This document shows positions 45,463 to 58,346 of a stretch of 64,000 nt of DNA, piece by piece. Made by a program: the position numbers and the translations under genes. Each line of letters opens with the position of its first letter. Positions within the stretch are counted from its first letter, which is position 1. Below the pieces are notes generated by a model that was given only the letters and a program-made list of their open reading frames with translations, had not been told where the DNA came from and did no database searches. This stretch comes from Cystobasidiopsis lactophilus. Its lineage: Eukaryota > Basidiomycota > Agaricostilbomycetes > Agaricostilbales > Chionosphaeraceae. Location: positions 1,550,001-1,614,000 of the forward strand of contig BCIO01000005.1 of the NCBI GenBank assembly GCA_001599975.1, given 5' to 3'.

Positions 45463-46740
45463 ATGGCCATCAAATACATTCTTCTTGATGTGAGAGCGCT
45501 ATGTCGCTGGTCCCTCCGCTCAGGGCGAGCCTGAACGTCGCATTCCGATTCCAGATTGAAGGGACAACAACTTCCATCTCTTTCGTGCACGATGTCCTGG
45601 TTGGCCTCCTCTCCCCTCACAAAGCGTTTTCAGCATGTCATTGATTGAGAAGATGCCAACAGTTCCCCTTCGCAGCCAAGCGGGTCGAGTCTTTCCTGGC
45701 CGAAAAGGCCTCGGAGCCGCTTGTGCAAGACGCCATCAAGGCCATCCGCGAGCAGGCCGAGGCCGACTTGAAGGACTCTGACAACCCTCTGGAAGCGGTC
45801 TCGGTGCCCGAGGGCGAGGGGAAAGAGGCGCTGGACGCCGTGCTGGAAAACGTTCGGCAGGCGATGAAGAGAGACCGCAAGATCACCGGCCTCAAGAAGC
45901 TCCAAGGTGGGCTTTTCTCGTCTTCATTTCCCACTTCGAGATGGAATTGAAGGCGGCGCTGCGTCACAGGTCTCATATGGAAAGAAGGCTTCGAGTCGGG
46001 CGAGATCCAGAGCGAGTTCAGTGCCTCCTACTCTTTAGCTATGGCTTCTGGAGCTCATTTGGGTGGAAAATGAACAGAATGTACCCGGACATCGTGCCGG
46101 CGTTCAAGCGCTGGACCTCCGCCGAAGAGGAAGGCCCAACCTACAAGATCTTCATCTACTCGTCCGGCTCCATCCCCTCCCAAAAGCTTCTGTTCGGGTA
46201 CACGAAAGAAGGAGATCTACAAAAGGTGGGCTTTCCTTTACACTTTCCAACTCCGGTTCGCAGGGCTAACGAAGTCGAGCCAGTATTTGAGCGGCTACTA
46301 CGACACGACGTCCGGTGGCAAGCTGGAGAGCAAGAGCTACTTGACCATCTCAAAAGACATGGGCGCCGAGCCTGCAGAAGTCCTGTTCATCACCGATAAC
46401 GTTAATGGTGGGTAATGGGCTGCATCGCATCAGACAGCTCGGCAGAATCTCATTTGTTGTTGCTTTTCACGACACAGAGGCCAAAGCCAGCTTGGAAGCT
46501 GGTCTCTCATGCTTGCTCTCAGAGCGGGCTGGCAACGCGCCTTTGTCGGAAGAAGACCGCAAGGTCACCACGATCATCACCTCGTTCGACCAGGCGGACG
46601 CTCACCTGGCGCCTGCGGAGCCAGCGGCCAATGGAGAGGCAAAGAGGGACATTGAAGAGGTGGCGAAAGACGAGCCAGAGAAGGCGGAGGAGGAAGCGCC
46701 AAGCAAGCGCCGCCGGACGCTGGAGAAGGCGGACGCATGA
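45463..46740 (+). CDS. UTR4: Enolase-phosphatase E1 (methionine salvage)
   Basis: Exon 1 gives MAIKYILLD; a 66-nt intron joins it to IEGTTTSISFVHDVL, and the next exon continues FPFAAKRVESFLAEKA. The HAD nucleophile is Asp in LLDIEGTT. Later blocks are KITGLKKLQGLIWKEGFESG, MYPDIVPAFKRWTS, KIFIYSSGSIPSQKLLFGYT, YLSGYYDTTSGGKLESKSYL and AEPAEVLFITDNVNEAKASL. All match the E1 family, which converts the 2,3-diketo-5-methylthiopentyl-1-phosphate intermediate in two steps. A non-family acidic/Lys-rich tail of about 60 residues (EEAPSKRRRTLEKADA) is added and could be a nuclear signal. Confidence 0.92.
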
Positions 46741-46972
46741 GCCTGGCTCCTCGTGCGCATCTTCGAGCTGGTGGGCTTACAGTTGACTCTCCTCGTAGCC
46801 AGCCTTGCAATAAACGCAGACGCCACCCGACCAGCGCGGCCCCTTGCCCGACGGGTTACCAGAACTTGAGGGGCAAAGACGCCTAAATCCTAGCCGCTGA
46901 TTCGCTCGGCTGCCCTTTGTGCTCCAGCAGCGAGATTCTATATTATTGCCTGCCAGTATAAGGAGATTCAGC

Positions 46973-49299
46973 ATGGCCTCTTTGACCCCGACCGCCCTCA
47001 AAGGTGCGCGCTGTTTGCTCTGTCGCCGGAAATCGAGGCGGGATCTTGAACTTTTTTTGTTTCATGCAGCCTATAAAGCCCAAGTGCGTTTGGCTCTTGC
47101 CTCGATGCCATTGGTACATGACTGAAGGTCACTCGTACAGTGCCCGTTCTTGAAGCGGACGAGCAACACCGTCTTGCGCACGCTCACTACTTCCTCGGTC
47201 GAGGGAGTTAACCGACTCCGCCTGCGAGCCTATGCTTGCCCCGTCATGGTTCGTCTCGCATTTGCCCTCCCAATACTGCTATGGCCCTAACGCGCACATC
47301 CAGGGCGCCGCCTTGGTCCAGCGCGAGGGCGAGATCGCCAAACTGCCTCCTCAGCAACGAAGGGGTTATGCGTCCGTTGCCGATCGATCCGACATCGACG
47401 CCATCCACCGCAAGGAGGGCGTCAAGCCCGGCAAGGGCGGTGTCTGCCCTCACGCCGCCGCCGCTGCCAAGGCCTCCCAGCAGGCCCGCGACATGGCCAA
47501 GCAGCCCGTCCCTGCGTCCAGCAGCAAGGCCGGTGGTGCCTTTGACTACGCCAGCTTCTACGCCAATGAGCTCGATAAAAAGCATAAGGATAAGAGCTAC
47601 AGGTGAGCCGACTTCCCTTTTGATGGCCGAGGCCATCGGTTGAAACGTTGGTCGCTCCCAGATACTTCAACAATATCAACCGCCTGGCGACTAAGTTCCC
47701 TGTGGCCCACACCGGCAACATGAACGAAGAGGTCACGGTCTGGTGCGCTAATGATTACTTGGGCATGGGCCGCAACCCCGTGGTACTCGAGACCATGAAG
47801 TGCGTTTGGCCGCTCTCCCTTTTTGAAGTTTTCATGCTGATTAGTGATGCGCACAGGAAAACCTTGGACACCTACGGCGCCGGCGCCGGAGGTACCAGGA
47901 ACATCGCGGGCAATGGCGCTTTGCACTTGGCGCTTGAGGAGGAGCTAGCCGCGCTCCACAATAAGCCCGCCGCGCTCGTCTTCAGCAGCTGCTACGTCGC
48001 TAACGATGCCACTCGTGAGCTTCCCCTTCCCATTCGCAGCCTTAAATGGATGCTCAGATCAGGCGGATTCACAGTGGCCACATTGGGCGCCAAGCTGCCC
48101 GGCTGTGTCATCCTGTCCGACAGCTTGAACCACGCCTCGATGATCCAAGGCATCCAGCACTCGCGAGCTCGCAAGGTCATCTTCGAGCACAACAACCTCG
48201 CCGACCTCGAGGCCAAGCTCAAGGCCCTGCCCTTGGACACGCCCAAGATCATCGCCTTCGAGAGCGTCTACTCCATGTGCGGCTCCATCGGCCCACTCGA
48301 GGGCATCGTCGAGCTCGCTGAGAAGTACGGCGCCATCACCTTCAACGACGAGGTCCACGCTGTCGGCATGTACGGACCCCACGGCGCCGGCGTGGCCGAG
48401 CACTTGGACTACGAGAAGCAGGCCAGGGGCGAGGGCAAAGGCACCATCATGGACCGCATTGACATGGTTACCGGCACTCTTGGCAAGGCTTTTGGCGTCG
48501 TGGGCGGCTACGTGGCTGGCTCCACTGACCTTATTGACACTATCCGATCTTATGCGTGCGCGACTTTCCTCCTGATTCCCTTTCTGGATTTCGACTGAGA
48601 AGCTAGGCCCACAGACCTGGCTTTATCTTCACCACCTCGCTCCCTCCCGCCGTCGTTGCTGGTGCCCGGGCTTCCATCCAGTATCAAAAGGACTTCTTGG
48701 GCGACCGGCGCCTTCAGCAGCTCAACTCGATCGCCTTGAAGGAAGAGCTGACCGAGCGCGGCATCCCTGTCATCCCTAACCCCAGCCACATCTGCCCCAT
48801 CTTGGTCGGCGACGCTCAAAAGGCCAAGGAAGCCAGCGACCTGCTTTTGGCCAAGCACAAGATCTACGTCCAGAGGTTGGTTCCTGCCTTATGTCCTTTT
48901 GCGATCAATGAGCTTATAAGAGAGAACAGCATCAACTTCCCCACCGTTCCTCGTGGCGAAGAGCGCCTCCGCATCACTCCCACCCCTGGCCACACCGTCC
49001 AGCAGCAGGAGCAGCTCATCGGCGCCATCGAGAGCGTCTGGGCCGAGCTCGACCTCAAGCGCACCCCTGAGTGGGAGGCCCTCGGCGGCCGCGCTGGCGT
49101 TGGCATGCCCCATCAGGCCAAGGTGGAGCAGCTCTGGACTCCCGCCCAGCTCGGTCTGCTGGACGGCACCGCACCCTCTCGCTTGGGCTCTGTCACTCCC
49201 ATCGCCGCCACCCCTGCTCCTCCTAACAAGAGCATCAAGGGCGTGGACGGCGTGCCCGTTGTCGAGCAAGCTAAACAAGTGCCCGTTGCCGCCTTCTGA
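46973..49299 (+). CDS. HEM1: 5-aminolevulinate synthase, mitochondrial
   Basis: The N-terminal presequence begins [10 protein letters not shown] and, after introns, contains CPFLKRTSN, a heme-regulatory CP motif; a second CP sits in [10 protein letters not shown]. The catalytic core has [93 protein letters not shown] and the PLP lysine in [13 protein letters not shown]. It makes aminolevulinate from glycine and succinyl-CoA, the first step of heme synthesis. The C-terminal 60 residues are Pro/Ala-rich. Three or four small introns interrupt the first third. Confidence 0.95.
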
Positions 49300-49509
49300 A
49301 CTGTGATTCTCTGGGAAAGCGGATCGATTGAAATGCCACTCTGCAAATAACGCAGCACCCTCGGTCTCGTCTTCTTGCTCACGCCATCGCCACTCAGATT
49401 TCCTAGTTGCCACCCGCGGGCCCCGGCAACCATGGTGACCAATCATTTCTTGCGCCAGTCCAGCGAAGATAGGACCGATTTCTCTGCTCCTTGCTGATAG
49501 AATTGGACA

Positions 49510-50794
49510 ATGAGACTACCTGCAATGCCTTGGGTGCTCGCAATGGGCCAACAACAAGTCCTGCAGCCCCAGTCGGCTTCGCCTTTTCCTGGTCACACTC
49601 TGATTGAGCTCAACGACGGATCTCTCCTGCCATCTCCCGCGTTCGGTACTGGCACTGCTTTGTTCGGTCAAAATGCTACAGACTCGGTTCTTCTGGCCCT
49701 GTCAAATGGTGAGTGCCTACTAAGTCTGCCCCGTCGAGCTTCGAGAGCTCAAGCTCTCCGCGGCGACTGAAAGGCTACCGGCACATTGAGTGAGTTGTGC
49801 ACAACCCTGACTTACAGTCTATTTAGCAATCAAGCAGCGCGGCTGCCGTCTATGGGAATCAAGTGGGCTTTCGAATCCGTTCGAATCGGCAGAGCTGACT
49901 ACTCTATAGGCTAGCGTGGGCGAGGCTATCGTCCAGTCCAATATCCCTCGCAAAGAGCTCTACATCACCAGCAAGTTCGATTTCTTAAAGAACGCCACAG
50001 TGGAAGATGAGCTGCATCAGACCTTGATTGATGTGGGCCGTCATTCTACGACCTTTTGACCTTATCTGACTCGGGACACAGCTGAAAGTGGATTACCTGG
50101 ATTCTTACCTCATCCATTTCCCGGGACTGTACTGGCGCTATGGTGGCATCGACAAGCTGTGGAAGGATCTGGAGAAGGTTCAGCGAGCTGGGCTTGTGAA
50201 AAGTCTCGGTGTTTCTAACTTCGTCGAGAGCGATTTACGGAGCGTTTTAGACATTGCAGAAGTTCTGCCGTGAGCCATCTCGCTGCTCGAAGGCATTCCA
50301 ATCTTATGCTGTTCTGCAGGGCTGTTAATCAAGTCAGGCTTCACGTGTACAATGTGGCGGACAATCAACCCGCTATCGATCTTGCTGCTAGCCACGGCAT
50401 TGTGACAGCGTCTTATGGGGGTCTCACGCCCATCACCAAAGAGCCCGGGGGACCTGCGGATGCTGCAGGACAGAAGATTGCCGACAGCCTCTCTAAAACT
50501 ACCGGCCACAGCATTAATGTCGGACAAGTAGGCTTCTTTTTTCTTTCTGTCTCGCTTCATTCTGAGCAGAGATGCCAGGCTATCGCCGATTGGCTCCGTT
50601 CAAAAAATGTTTTGGTTGTCACGTTCGATTGGTTTGCTCCTTTTGTCTAGGTTACGTTACCAAAGTCTTGCTTCTACAGAACATCCAACAAGAGTTATCG
50701 ACAGAAGGAGCAACTGGAAGTGTTTGACCCAAGCTTTCCGTTCCTGACCGAAGACGAGGTGGCGAAGTACGAGAGTTCAGGCAAGAAGGTGTGA
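49510..50794 (+). CDS. Aldo-keto reductase
   Basis: After a short leader (MRLPAMPWVLAMGQQQ) comes the AKR barrel: LNDGSLLPSPAFGTGTALFG, YRHIDCASVYGNQASVGEAI, ELYITSKFDFLKNATVEDEL, VDYLDSYLIHFPGLYWRYGG, LVKSLGVSNFVESDLRSVLD, VNQVRLHVYN and a late NADP-site segment (VVTKTSNKSYRQKEQL). The catalytic set Asp (HIDCA), Tyr (VYGN), Lys (TSKF) and His (LIHFP) is visible. Six or more introns are present. The substrate is unknown; small carbonyl or sugar reduction is typical. TERT starts about 145 bp downstream on the same strand. Confidence 0.88.
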
Positions 50795-50939
50795 ACTCAT
50801 AGGCGAAGCATTGTAAATGTCTCAATAGAGCAGCATATCCATGCTTTGGTAAACCACAAGGCCCATCGAACGCCACTAGACTATCTCTTCGGGCGCCTGA
50901 GGCGGACCTTCAAGCTTCTCATGATCCGCGTTCGCCGAC

Positions 50940-53900
50940 ATGCAAGATCCTGGCGAGCACCCTTCTCTCTCTGTCCGGCTCTTAAGGTGCTTCTACCCCA
51001 AATTAAGCTCGCTGCAAGAGTTTTGTCTGCTGAAGGCGGGCTCAGGCGCCCTCGGCGCCCTCGAAAATGATCCGCCTTCTTATAACGCCCTGCTTAGGGA
51101 TTGCGTTGTCGCTCGCTTTGACGAGGCTTCTGCCAGTGGGATGTCTTCGCTTTCGGTACTCGCAGAGGAGAACACCAGGTCTACTTTCAAGGAGGTAGGT
51201 TGAGCCCGCGCTCTTGACCACGCCTCGCTCCCTCCCAAAATTGAACGCGTTCGGCAGTCTATCCGCCGCGTGCAAACCAAGCTGCTTAACAACAAGTCGA
51301 GGAATGTGCTGACCTTCGGGTATAAGGTGGTGCGTAGAGGCCGTAATTGGGAACGAAGTCCCAGCGCCTGAATTGCGCTTCCTGCAGGTGGCGGCCAACG
51401 ACTCTGCAAAGGTCGGCGGTACAACCGGCAAACGCCCAGAAGAGCATTTCGTCAACGTTTTTCCAAATACGAACGTGACTTGGCTTGCTGCGTCGCCGGA
51501 TTGGGCCTTGCTGTTCGATCGAGTCGGAGCCAGCGTGCTTGAAGACCTCCTCTTGCACTACGCCGTTTTTGTCAAAGCGCTGGATGACGAGACAACGGGT
51601 TGCTACTGGCAGGTGGCTGGGCGGCCTGTGTCGGATTACAAGGCTCAGTCTACCTTCCTGGATCACCAAGCGACCAGCCAACCTCAAGGTCAATTCCCAC
51701 CACAGAAGGCGCTCAAAAAGACAGCCTCCGCCTCCAGCGTCGATGGTGCTGCGGTGTCATCCCCTTATGCGACTCCGCTGCTCCGGAGCTCAATTTCTCA
51801 CACGCCGGGCCTGTTCAACCCAATTCGCCTCCTCAAACGCCCTTCGTACGACTCCGGCCTTCTTGAACCGACTCTTAAAAGACGTAAAACAGTTCAGGAG
51901 TGGATCAGAAAACCGAGCGAAGTCATTTTTCGCCGCTCTCAGGTCTTTCACAGTCGGGCGTTCTTGTCTGGCCAAGGCCAAATCCTGTTTGGTCTCCCGC
52001 CTAGTCGTGAGTACTTGGACACAACAGCCTCTCTGTAGCGGCTTAAATATCGATATCAGACGTTTTCGACCGCTTGCCGCGTCTCTTCCCGGAAAGCCAG
52101 GGGCGCGAAGAGCTCCACCTCTTAAAATACATCTTTCCTGCTTCATTCGGCCTCTGGAGCCCCTTCACCTCCGATGACCTTTCCAAAGTGCAAACCAACG
52201 CTCGAGCAAGGGAGCACCGGTCCGCTGACGCGCAGGAGCGCGCTATCGAGGTGAGCGAGCGCCTTCAGTGGCAGACGCGCCTACTCACTGAATACCATAG
52301 ACTCTGGGGGCCGTCAAGACGCCCAGCCGCCTGAAACCCTTGAAGCGAATCGCAAAGGAAATCTTGACCGGCTATCGATCCCAGAACTTTCGCGATGTTC
52401 TCAACCACACTTCGCCTTCCCGACTAACCTCTCGCGGGCACACTCTTTCAGAGTCAGACCGTGCAGCTATCCTTCAAATAATGAACGATGAACATCCTGT
52501 GACGCAACCCGAAAGCACCTCGCTCGACATCACGGCCTCTAGCGCCAAGAGCTTGCTTGCCAATGCCGGGCCAGCGCCGGACAAGCCAGTCTTCACCGAT
52601 TTCGCCATTCCGTCCTATCAAGTTTCTATGTTCGTCAGGAGATGCATTGCAGCGACGTTCCCGGAATCGCTATGGGGCAGCAAGAGCAATCTCAATGTGC
52701 TGCTGAAGCGGCTCGACGTCTTCATCACAGCGCGGCGCTACGAAACCCTCACTCTGGACAACATTCTAAAAGGCTTCAAGCTGTCCGAGTGTCTTTGGCT
52801 CAATGGCGGCCAGACTCAGCGGCCGACTTCAGCGGAAAGCATCAAGCGACGGCAGCTCTTAGAAGAGTTCATTTACTGGTTCGTCGATGGGTGGCTACTG
52901 GACCTGCTCCAAGTAAGCGCATACTCAGTGACCAGAGCTTGTCTGATCTGTTTGGGCCAGACCAACTTCTACATCACGGAGACTAGCGCTCTTCGAAATC
53001 GCATTCTGTTCTTTCGCCAAGACGACTGGCAAAAGCTGACACAACCGCTGCTTCAACAAGTCGTTCGCACTCATTACACGCGCCTGAGTCCGGTGAGTTT
53101 TGGTCAAATCGTCGTCCTCCCGGCATCTCTGAAAGTTTGGCACAGCGGGAAGTTAAGGCCACCTTGCTCAACCCCGAGCGCCGGTTGGGCTATTCGTTCC
53201 TCAGACTGCTCCCAAAGGACAAGGGCGTGCGACCGATCACCAATCTTGGCCGAAAGCCGAATAAGCCAAAGGTCCGCTAGTGATTGTGTCCACTTCCCGC
53301 CTCTGGAGCTGATACCGTGAACAGGAGCTGGAAGGTCTTTTAAGATACACCAAGACCCGTCCCAGTATCACAAAGCCGGTCGCCTATGCGGATGGTGGAA
53401 ACCAGGCCATCAACACTACCCTCCAAAATGTGTACGCTGTACTCAAGTTTGCCAAGGACGAAGATCCGAAGCGAGCGGGCGCTGGTATATTCGGACTAGT
53501 GGACATCCACCAAAGGCTTTGCGACTTCAAGGAACGGCTGGGCCGCCTGAACCAAGGTCACAGGTGACGACTTTTCCCCCAAAGGGGTCGCTTACTGGCT
53601 CAATGTTTCGAAATAGGGCCTCATTATATTTTGTCAAGGTTGACATCAAGGCCTGCTTCGACACAATCACCCAAGACAAGCTTCTAGCCGTCGTGCGCCG
53701 ACTGCTGACCGACGAAGGCTACATGATTCTTCGGCACAGCAAGCTTCTGCCATCCGGAGGCCGCATCAAACGCAAAGTTGATCGAACTGCGTGCTCGGAT
53801 AGCGCGTCTCCTGCCTTCCTTTGCTTCATCTTCCGGTGTCTGACGGAATCCAGCAGACGAGCACCCCATTTTTGCGGCGTTGGCAGAGAAAGTCAGCAAG

Positions 53901-55269
53901 AACATCTCTCATGCCATCCTCGTTGATGGAGTCAACTATGCCATGGAAAGCGGCGGAGATGTGGTCGAACTGCTCAAGGAGCACGTTTCCGAAAACATCG
54001 TCAAGGTAAAGTTTTTGTGAAGATGTCCAGCTGTTTCCTCTAACACCGCCATCTCACAGATTGGGAATGGGTTTTACAAGCAGAAGAAAGGCATCCCGCA
54101 AGGCTCGGTCCTTTCTAATATCCTGTGCAAGTGGGTGGATCTTGTGCTTCCCTTTCGAGGCTCGAACTGATCCCCTCGCAGCCTCTTCTATGGCGATCTT
54201 GAATCGTCGGCTCTGTCTTTCACGGCGGATGCTCACAGCGTGAGCACGAACATTGGTCTTTTGTCGGTGTGGCTGATGGCGCGGATGCAGCTCTTGCTAC
54301 GGATGGTCGACGACTTTCTCTTCATTACTACCAGCAAGGCGGACGCCACTAAATTTCTCGGTTCCCTTGGCGGAGGCTATCCCGAATACGGCTGCGAGAT
54401 CTCGGCAGAGAAGACCTTAACCAACTTTCCGTGCACGCTGGTGTCCACGGACGCCAAGTCTTCGAGCCCGTTAACAGCAAAAGTCTGCAAGGGGGCATTC
54501 CCGTGGTGCGGTCTCCTGATCAGCCAGCAAGATCTCAGTGTGACGGTCGACTATTCACGTTACGAAAACGCCACCATACAAGATAGCCTGACCGTCGATC
54601 GGACCAAGAAGCCTGGCAAGACCTTCATCGTGAAAATGTTACAGTAAGCTCGCTCAGCTGACGCTTGTTGCGCCAACTGATCCGCGCGCACGTCCATGAA
54701 ACCAGATCGATCAAATCGCGCGCGCATGCGCTCTACATTGACCCCCGGATCAACTCGAAGAAAGCCGTCTGCCTCAATGTGTATCAATCTTTCCTGCTGG
54801 TCGCCCTCAAAGTGAGGCCTATACTCCTGGCAGCCGCGATCTGGCCGCGCTGATGCTCGATGTCAGTTTCATGCGTTTATCAAGGCCTGGAGGACCAAGC
54901 CTGCCCGGCACACCACCTTCTTCTCCGGTGTGGTCAGACAGATCATCACTTTTCTCTATCCCGTCCTCCAGAACCGCCTCCAAACAGCCGCAGGCGCCAA
55001 GGTCGAGTTGGAAATAACCAAGGCTACTGTTCGATGGCAAGTCTCCTTTGACCTGACTCAGCACAGTGCCTCTTCTGACAGACGAGGAAACGTATAGGTT
55101 AGGTTGCAAGGCGTTCTCCAAGGTGTTGAAGAAGAAATCGGCCGAGTATATTTGGCTGCTGAAGGAGCTGAATGCCAAAGCGAAGTCGCTGGAGCCTCGA
55201 GTTCCCAGACACGCTCATCAAGCTCTTTCCGATGCCTCGAATGCTCCATTCTCTTCGATCGTGTATTAG
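50940..55269 (+). CDS. TERT: Telomerase reverse transcriptase
   Basis: ATG 50940 gives MQDPGEHPSLSVRLLRCFYP. All telomerase parts are visible in order: TEN-like region (FVNVFPNTNVTWLAASPDWA, HYAVFVKALDDETTGCYWQV), CP/QFP region (LLRYIFP-like LLKYIFPASFGLWSPF, FVRRCIAATFPESLWGSKSN), T motif (TNFYITETSALRNRILFFRQ, DDWQKL), motif 1 (FLRLLPKDKGVRPITNL), motif A (FVKVDIKACFDTI, catalytic Asp), motif B' (KKGIPQGSVLSNILCNLFY), motif C (LLRMVDDFLFITT, the Asp pair), motif D (CEISAEKTLTNF), motif E (FPWCGLLISQQDL), and a thumb domain ending at 55269. More than ten introns. This is a host gene, not a retroelement. Confidence 0.95.
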
Positions 55270-55429
55270 CAGAAATTCGTTGGGCTGGACCGGTCGAAAC
55301 CGCACCAGCCAGTCCCTGTAATTTTGCCACTTAGTGCCCCTTTCCTAAAAAGACCTTTACAACAAGCCAATTTTGGCAGTTCGTACCAGTACAATTAAAA
55401 CGAAAGTAATTGCCCCATTGTACAATCGG

Positions 55430-57754
55430 TCATGGCTCCGAAGCCGCCGCCAGCATCTCCTCTAATCGAGTTGTGACGTACTGCTTGTAGGCAATGACGG
55501 TCTCTAGCACTTCTGCAAAAGCCTCGTGATTCTCCCAGCGCAGGTGGTCGACGTCGACGACCAGCTTGGCGTGTTCGTTCTCCAAGGCTTGAAGTCGCTG
55601 ATCGGCCGCGAGGAGGCCACCGGACATGTGGCTCTTGAGCTCATTGGTCTGCCTGCTAATTTGGTCGATCGAGGCGTTGGAAGTAGCCACGTAATGCGCC
55701 AGGGCCTGATAGAAGAGACGCGATCTGAGCATCGAACGCCGAGCTGGATCAAAAATGAACACACCTCTTTGCTCCTGTTGAGCTCCTTGTTGACGACCTC
55801 CAGCTTGGACTCCAAGTCTTCCACAGACTCGGTGAGATCTTGCAGGCGCTCGTTGAGCTTAGACACCTCTTCTTCCAGCAGCAGAATGCGTTCGCCATCC
55901 TCGTGCCGCGCCTTGGCCTTCTCCTGCTTCATCTTGAGAATCGCTGGCCGTATCCTGGTCGTGCAGTCAGGCACTAAGCCAGCCGGGGTCTTGGCGCTGC
56001 CGTTCAGCTCTTGCGCAAAGTTGATGTCCTCGTAGCCCTCCGGCCCAGTCGGCAGGAGGCCAAGGTTGGTGGCCAAGGTGTGGTACTGGTCGGTGAGCTT
56101 TTCGACGTGGTTGAAGGCGCGCGAGAGGGAGACTTCGTGGTCGAGTGCGTGCTGCATGCTTTCGGAGAGCTTGGCCGACGTTTCGCGGTAGGCTTCGTCC
56201 AAGTTGTGGCGGTCCGAGGTGAGCTTTTGGATCTCGTGGTCGGTCAACCCTTGAGCGTCGACTTGCGCCTTCACCTTGACTCTCTCGGCATCCCGCTCCG
56301 CGATAAATCGTTCTGAATCGACAGGTCAATCAAGAGGTGGCAATATGGGGAGCGGCAGAGCAAGTTGCCTTACCAAGTTCCGCGGTGCGATGTTGCAAGT
56401 TGGTGATCCTCTCCTGGTTGCGGTTCAAGTTGTCTTGCAGGCCCTTGATGTACTTCGCCATGGCGTCCATGTCCTTCTGAGCATGCTGCTGCTCTGTCTG
56501 CTTGATCTGCAATTCCGACTGTTGGGGTTTTGACCACCTGAGCCTAAGACGAAAGCCATAGAAGGTCTAACACGCACCGGCATCGAGTTCAACCGCTCTA
56601 GCTCGGCCTGCAGCCGCTCGTTCTCCTCCGTGAGCACGGCCAGCCTCGCTTTCGACTTCTCGTTGGACCGGTCGAAGCGCTCGTGTAGGACTTCCAGGTG
56701 AGGCCGCTTGTCATAGTCCTCGGTGAGCAGGAACTCGGGGTATAGGTTGGCTAGGTACTCGGCCCAGTACTCCGTCTTGGCCTGCGGGCGCTCGAAGTCT
56801 TCCGGGTGGTCCATCTCCCGCTGTCGGTCTGCTGCTGTGATGTCTATCCGAATCTCGTCGTAGCCTTCTAGAGTCTGCTCTCTCGCCTGTGTCCAAAAGG
56901 CGCTGTGGGCATCAGACACCATGCCTGATGAAGTTCAGCCTGTCAACGTACCTTGATGGAGTTTACGAGCCAATGGAGCATAGCCACGATGCCCGGCCAG
57001 CTGTGCATGTTGCCCACGGCCTGGATGTGGCTCTTGGAGATGGACTCTGCGAACGGGTAGCCGGCCGACCTGAGGCAAGCGGCGACGTCGTCCTCGATCT
57101 TCTTGCCCCACGCCTTGTGCGATGGGTCATAGAGGTTGTAGAGGAACTTGAAGATGTTGGCAAAGTCCTTGCCGGTCGGCTGATTGAGCGTCTTGGCCGT
57201 CAGGTTGTCCGGGTAGTTGCACAGCGAGAGGAAGTCGATGATCTCGTTCTGACACCGGGCCAGCCAGGCTTTGTCGCGCACGTTGCGGGGATCCTTGTTG
57301 AGCCGGGCGGGCTGCACAAAGTGCTGGAGGGTGGGTGCGTGCGATGGGTTGCTGGACTGTCTTCTCCCTATTGATGACCTCCTCACACTGTGCAACGGCC
57401 ACACCCAAGGTATCAATGTTTGATATCGGTCTACACCAGAGCGAGGGAGAGCGCGCACCTGGGTGGTGCATAAGGTTGTTGATTTGACGGGCCAGGAGCC
57501 GCTGAAATGCTCGTCCTGAGGAAGCCGCCGTCCTTCCTGCCGCTCAAGCCCAAGTTCTGACTGCCATAAAGGTGCCCTTGCCGCCCGACCGTGGCCGGCG
57601 CCTGCTGTTCGTAGAGCGGCCTGACAGCGAGCGACTGGCGGGAGACGGCTCGCTGAGGGCCAGCCGGAGCCATGCTGAAGCGGCCGCTCAAGCCCTGCGT
57701 GGCCGGCTTGCTGGAGAACAGCTCAGTGTTCCGCTGCTTGCGGCTGGACGCCAT
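55430..57754 (-). CDS. NDC80: Kinetochore protein Ndc80
   Basis: A disordered, basic N-terminal tail (MASSRKQRNTELFSSKPATQ) is followed by the calponin-homology microtubule-binding domain: NEIIDFLSLCNYPDNLTAKT, LNQPTGKDFANIFKFLYNLY, DPSHKAWGKKIEDDVAACLR and NMHSWPGIVAMLHWLVNSIK. The rest is coiled coil with heptad spacing down to the end at 55430, including the family loop region. It is part of the Ndc80-Nuf2-Spc24-Spc25 complex that ties kinetochores to microtubules. Introns lie near 57370-57455, 56890-56950, 56530-56575, 56310-56370 and 55705-55765. It converges with TERT, whose stop is about 160 bp away. Confidence 0.94.
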
Positions 57755-58346
57755 GCGGGAAGGGGCGAGTCGAGGTTTAAAGGAGCGTCGTCGATGCAGA
57801 GGCAGAGTCGGGCACGCGTCGACTTCGTCAAAACAAAACTCGTGTTGCTGTGATGGGTTCCCATTTGACCCCCCAGAAGCATCCCATTATGCACTAGCCA
57901 ACACAAGCAAACCCTACACACGCGAAGGACAGCTCTCAGGAATCGATCCAAAGTGGCAAAAAGCAGCAAAGTAGTCTCCCATTGCCAGCAGGCTAAGACT
58001 CTTGGCTAGCTATATACAAACAGACCACCAACGAAACAAATCAGGAAGCAAGCCAACAGTTGGGGGGTAGAGGGAAAAACTTTGGATTGGAAAGGGGGCA
58101 AAACAACTTGCAGCCAAACAAGCCCTCTGTTTTCGTGCGAGCCTTGTTCCCCTTCTCTCTAGAATTATAGCACGTCTGGTTGGTTGGTGGGTTGAGAAAA
58201 GGAGAGTATATTTGTAGGCGGTTGCGAGGAGGGAGTTGCGAGCCGGATACTTTTGGTGGGCGAGGCGTCTGTGCAAAATAGTTCGCCGTCAGCAGGAACA
58301 AAACATGCTGGAGTAAAGACGATCGCGCACCAAAGGTAGGTGAAAC
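57755..58346. other. Intergenic, no gene seen
   Basis: About 590 bases: promoter of NDC80 and 3' side of the PWWP gene. It is AT-richer and holds no frame with a recognisable product. Confidence 0.5.

Noticed and set aside
53560-54650. Reverse-transcriptase motifs, first thought to be a retroelement
   Set aside because: They sit in one spliced gene with TEN, CP and T motifs and a telomerase thumb. No gag-like, integrase or terminal-repeat sequence is near. It is TERT.
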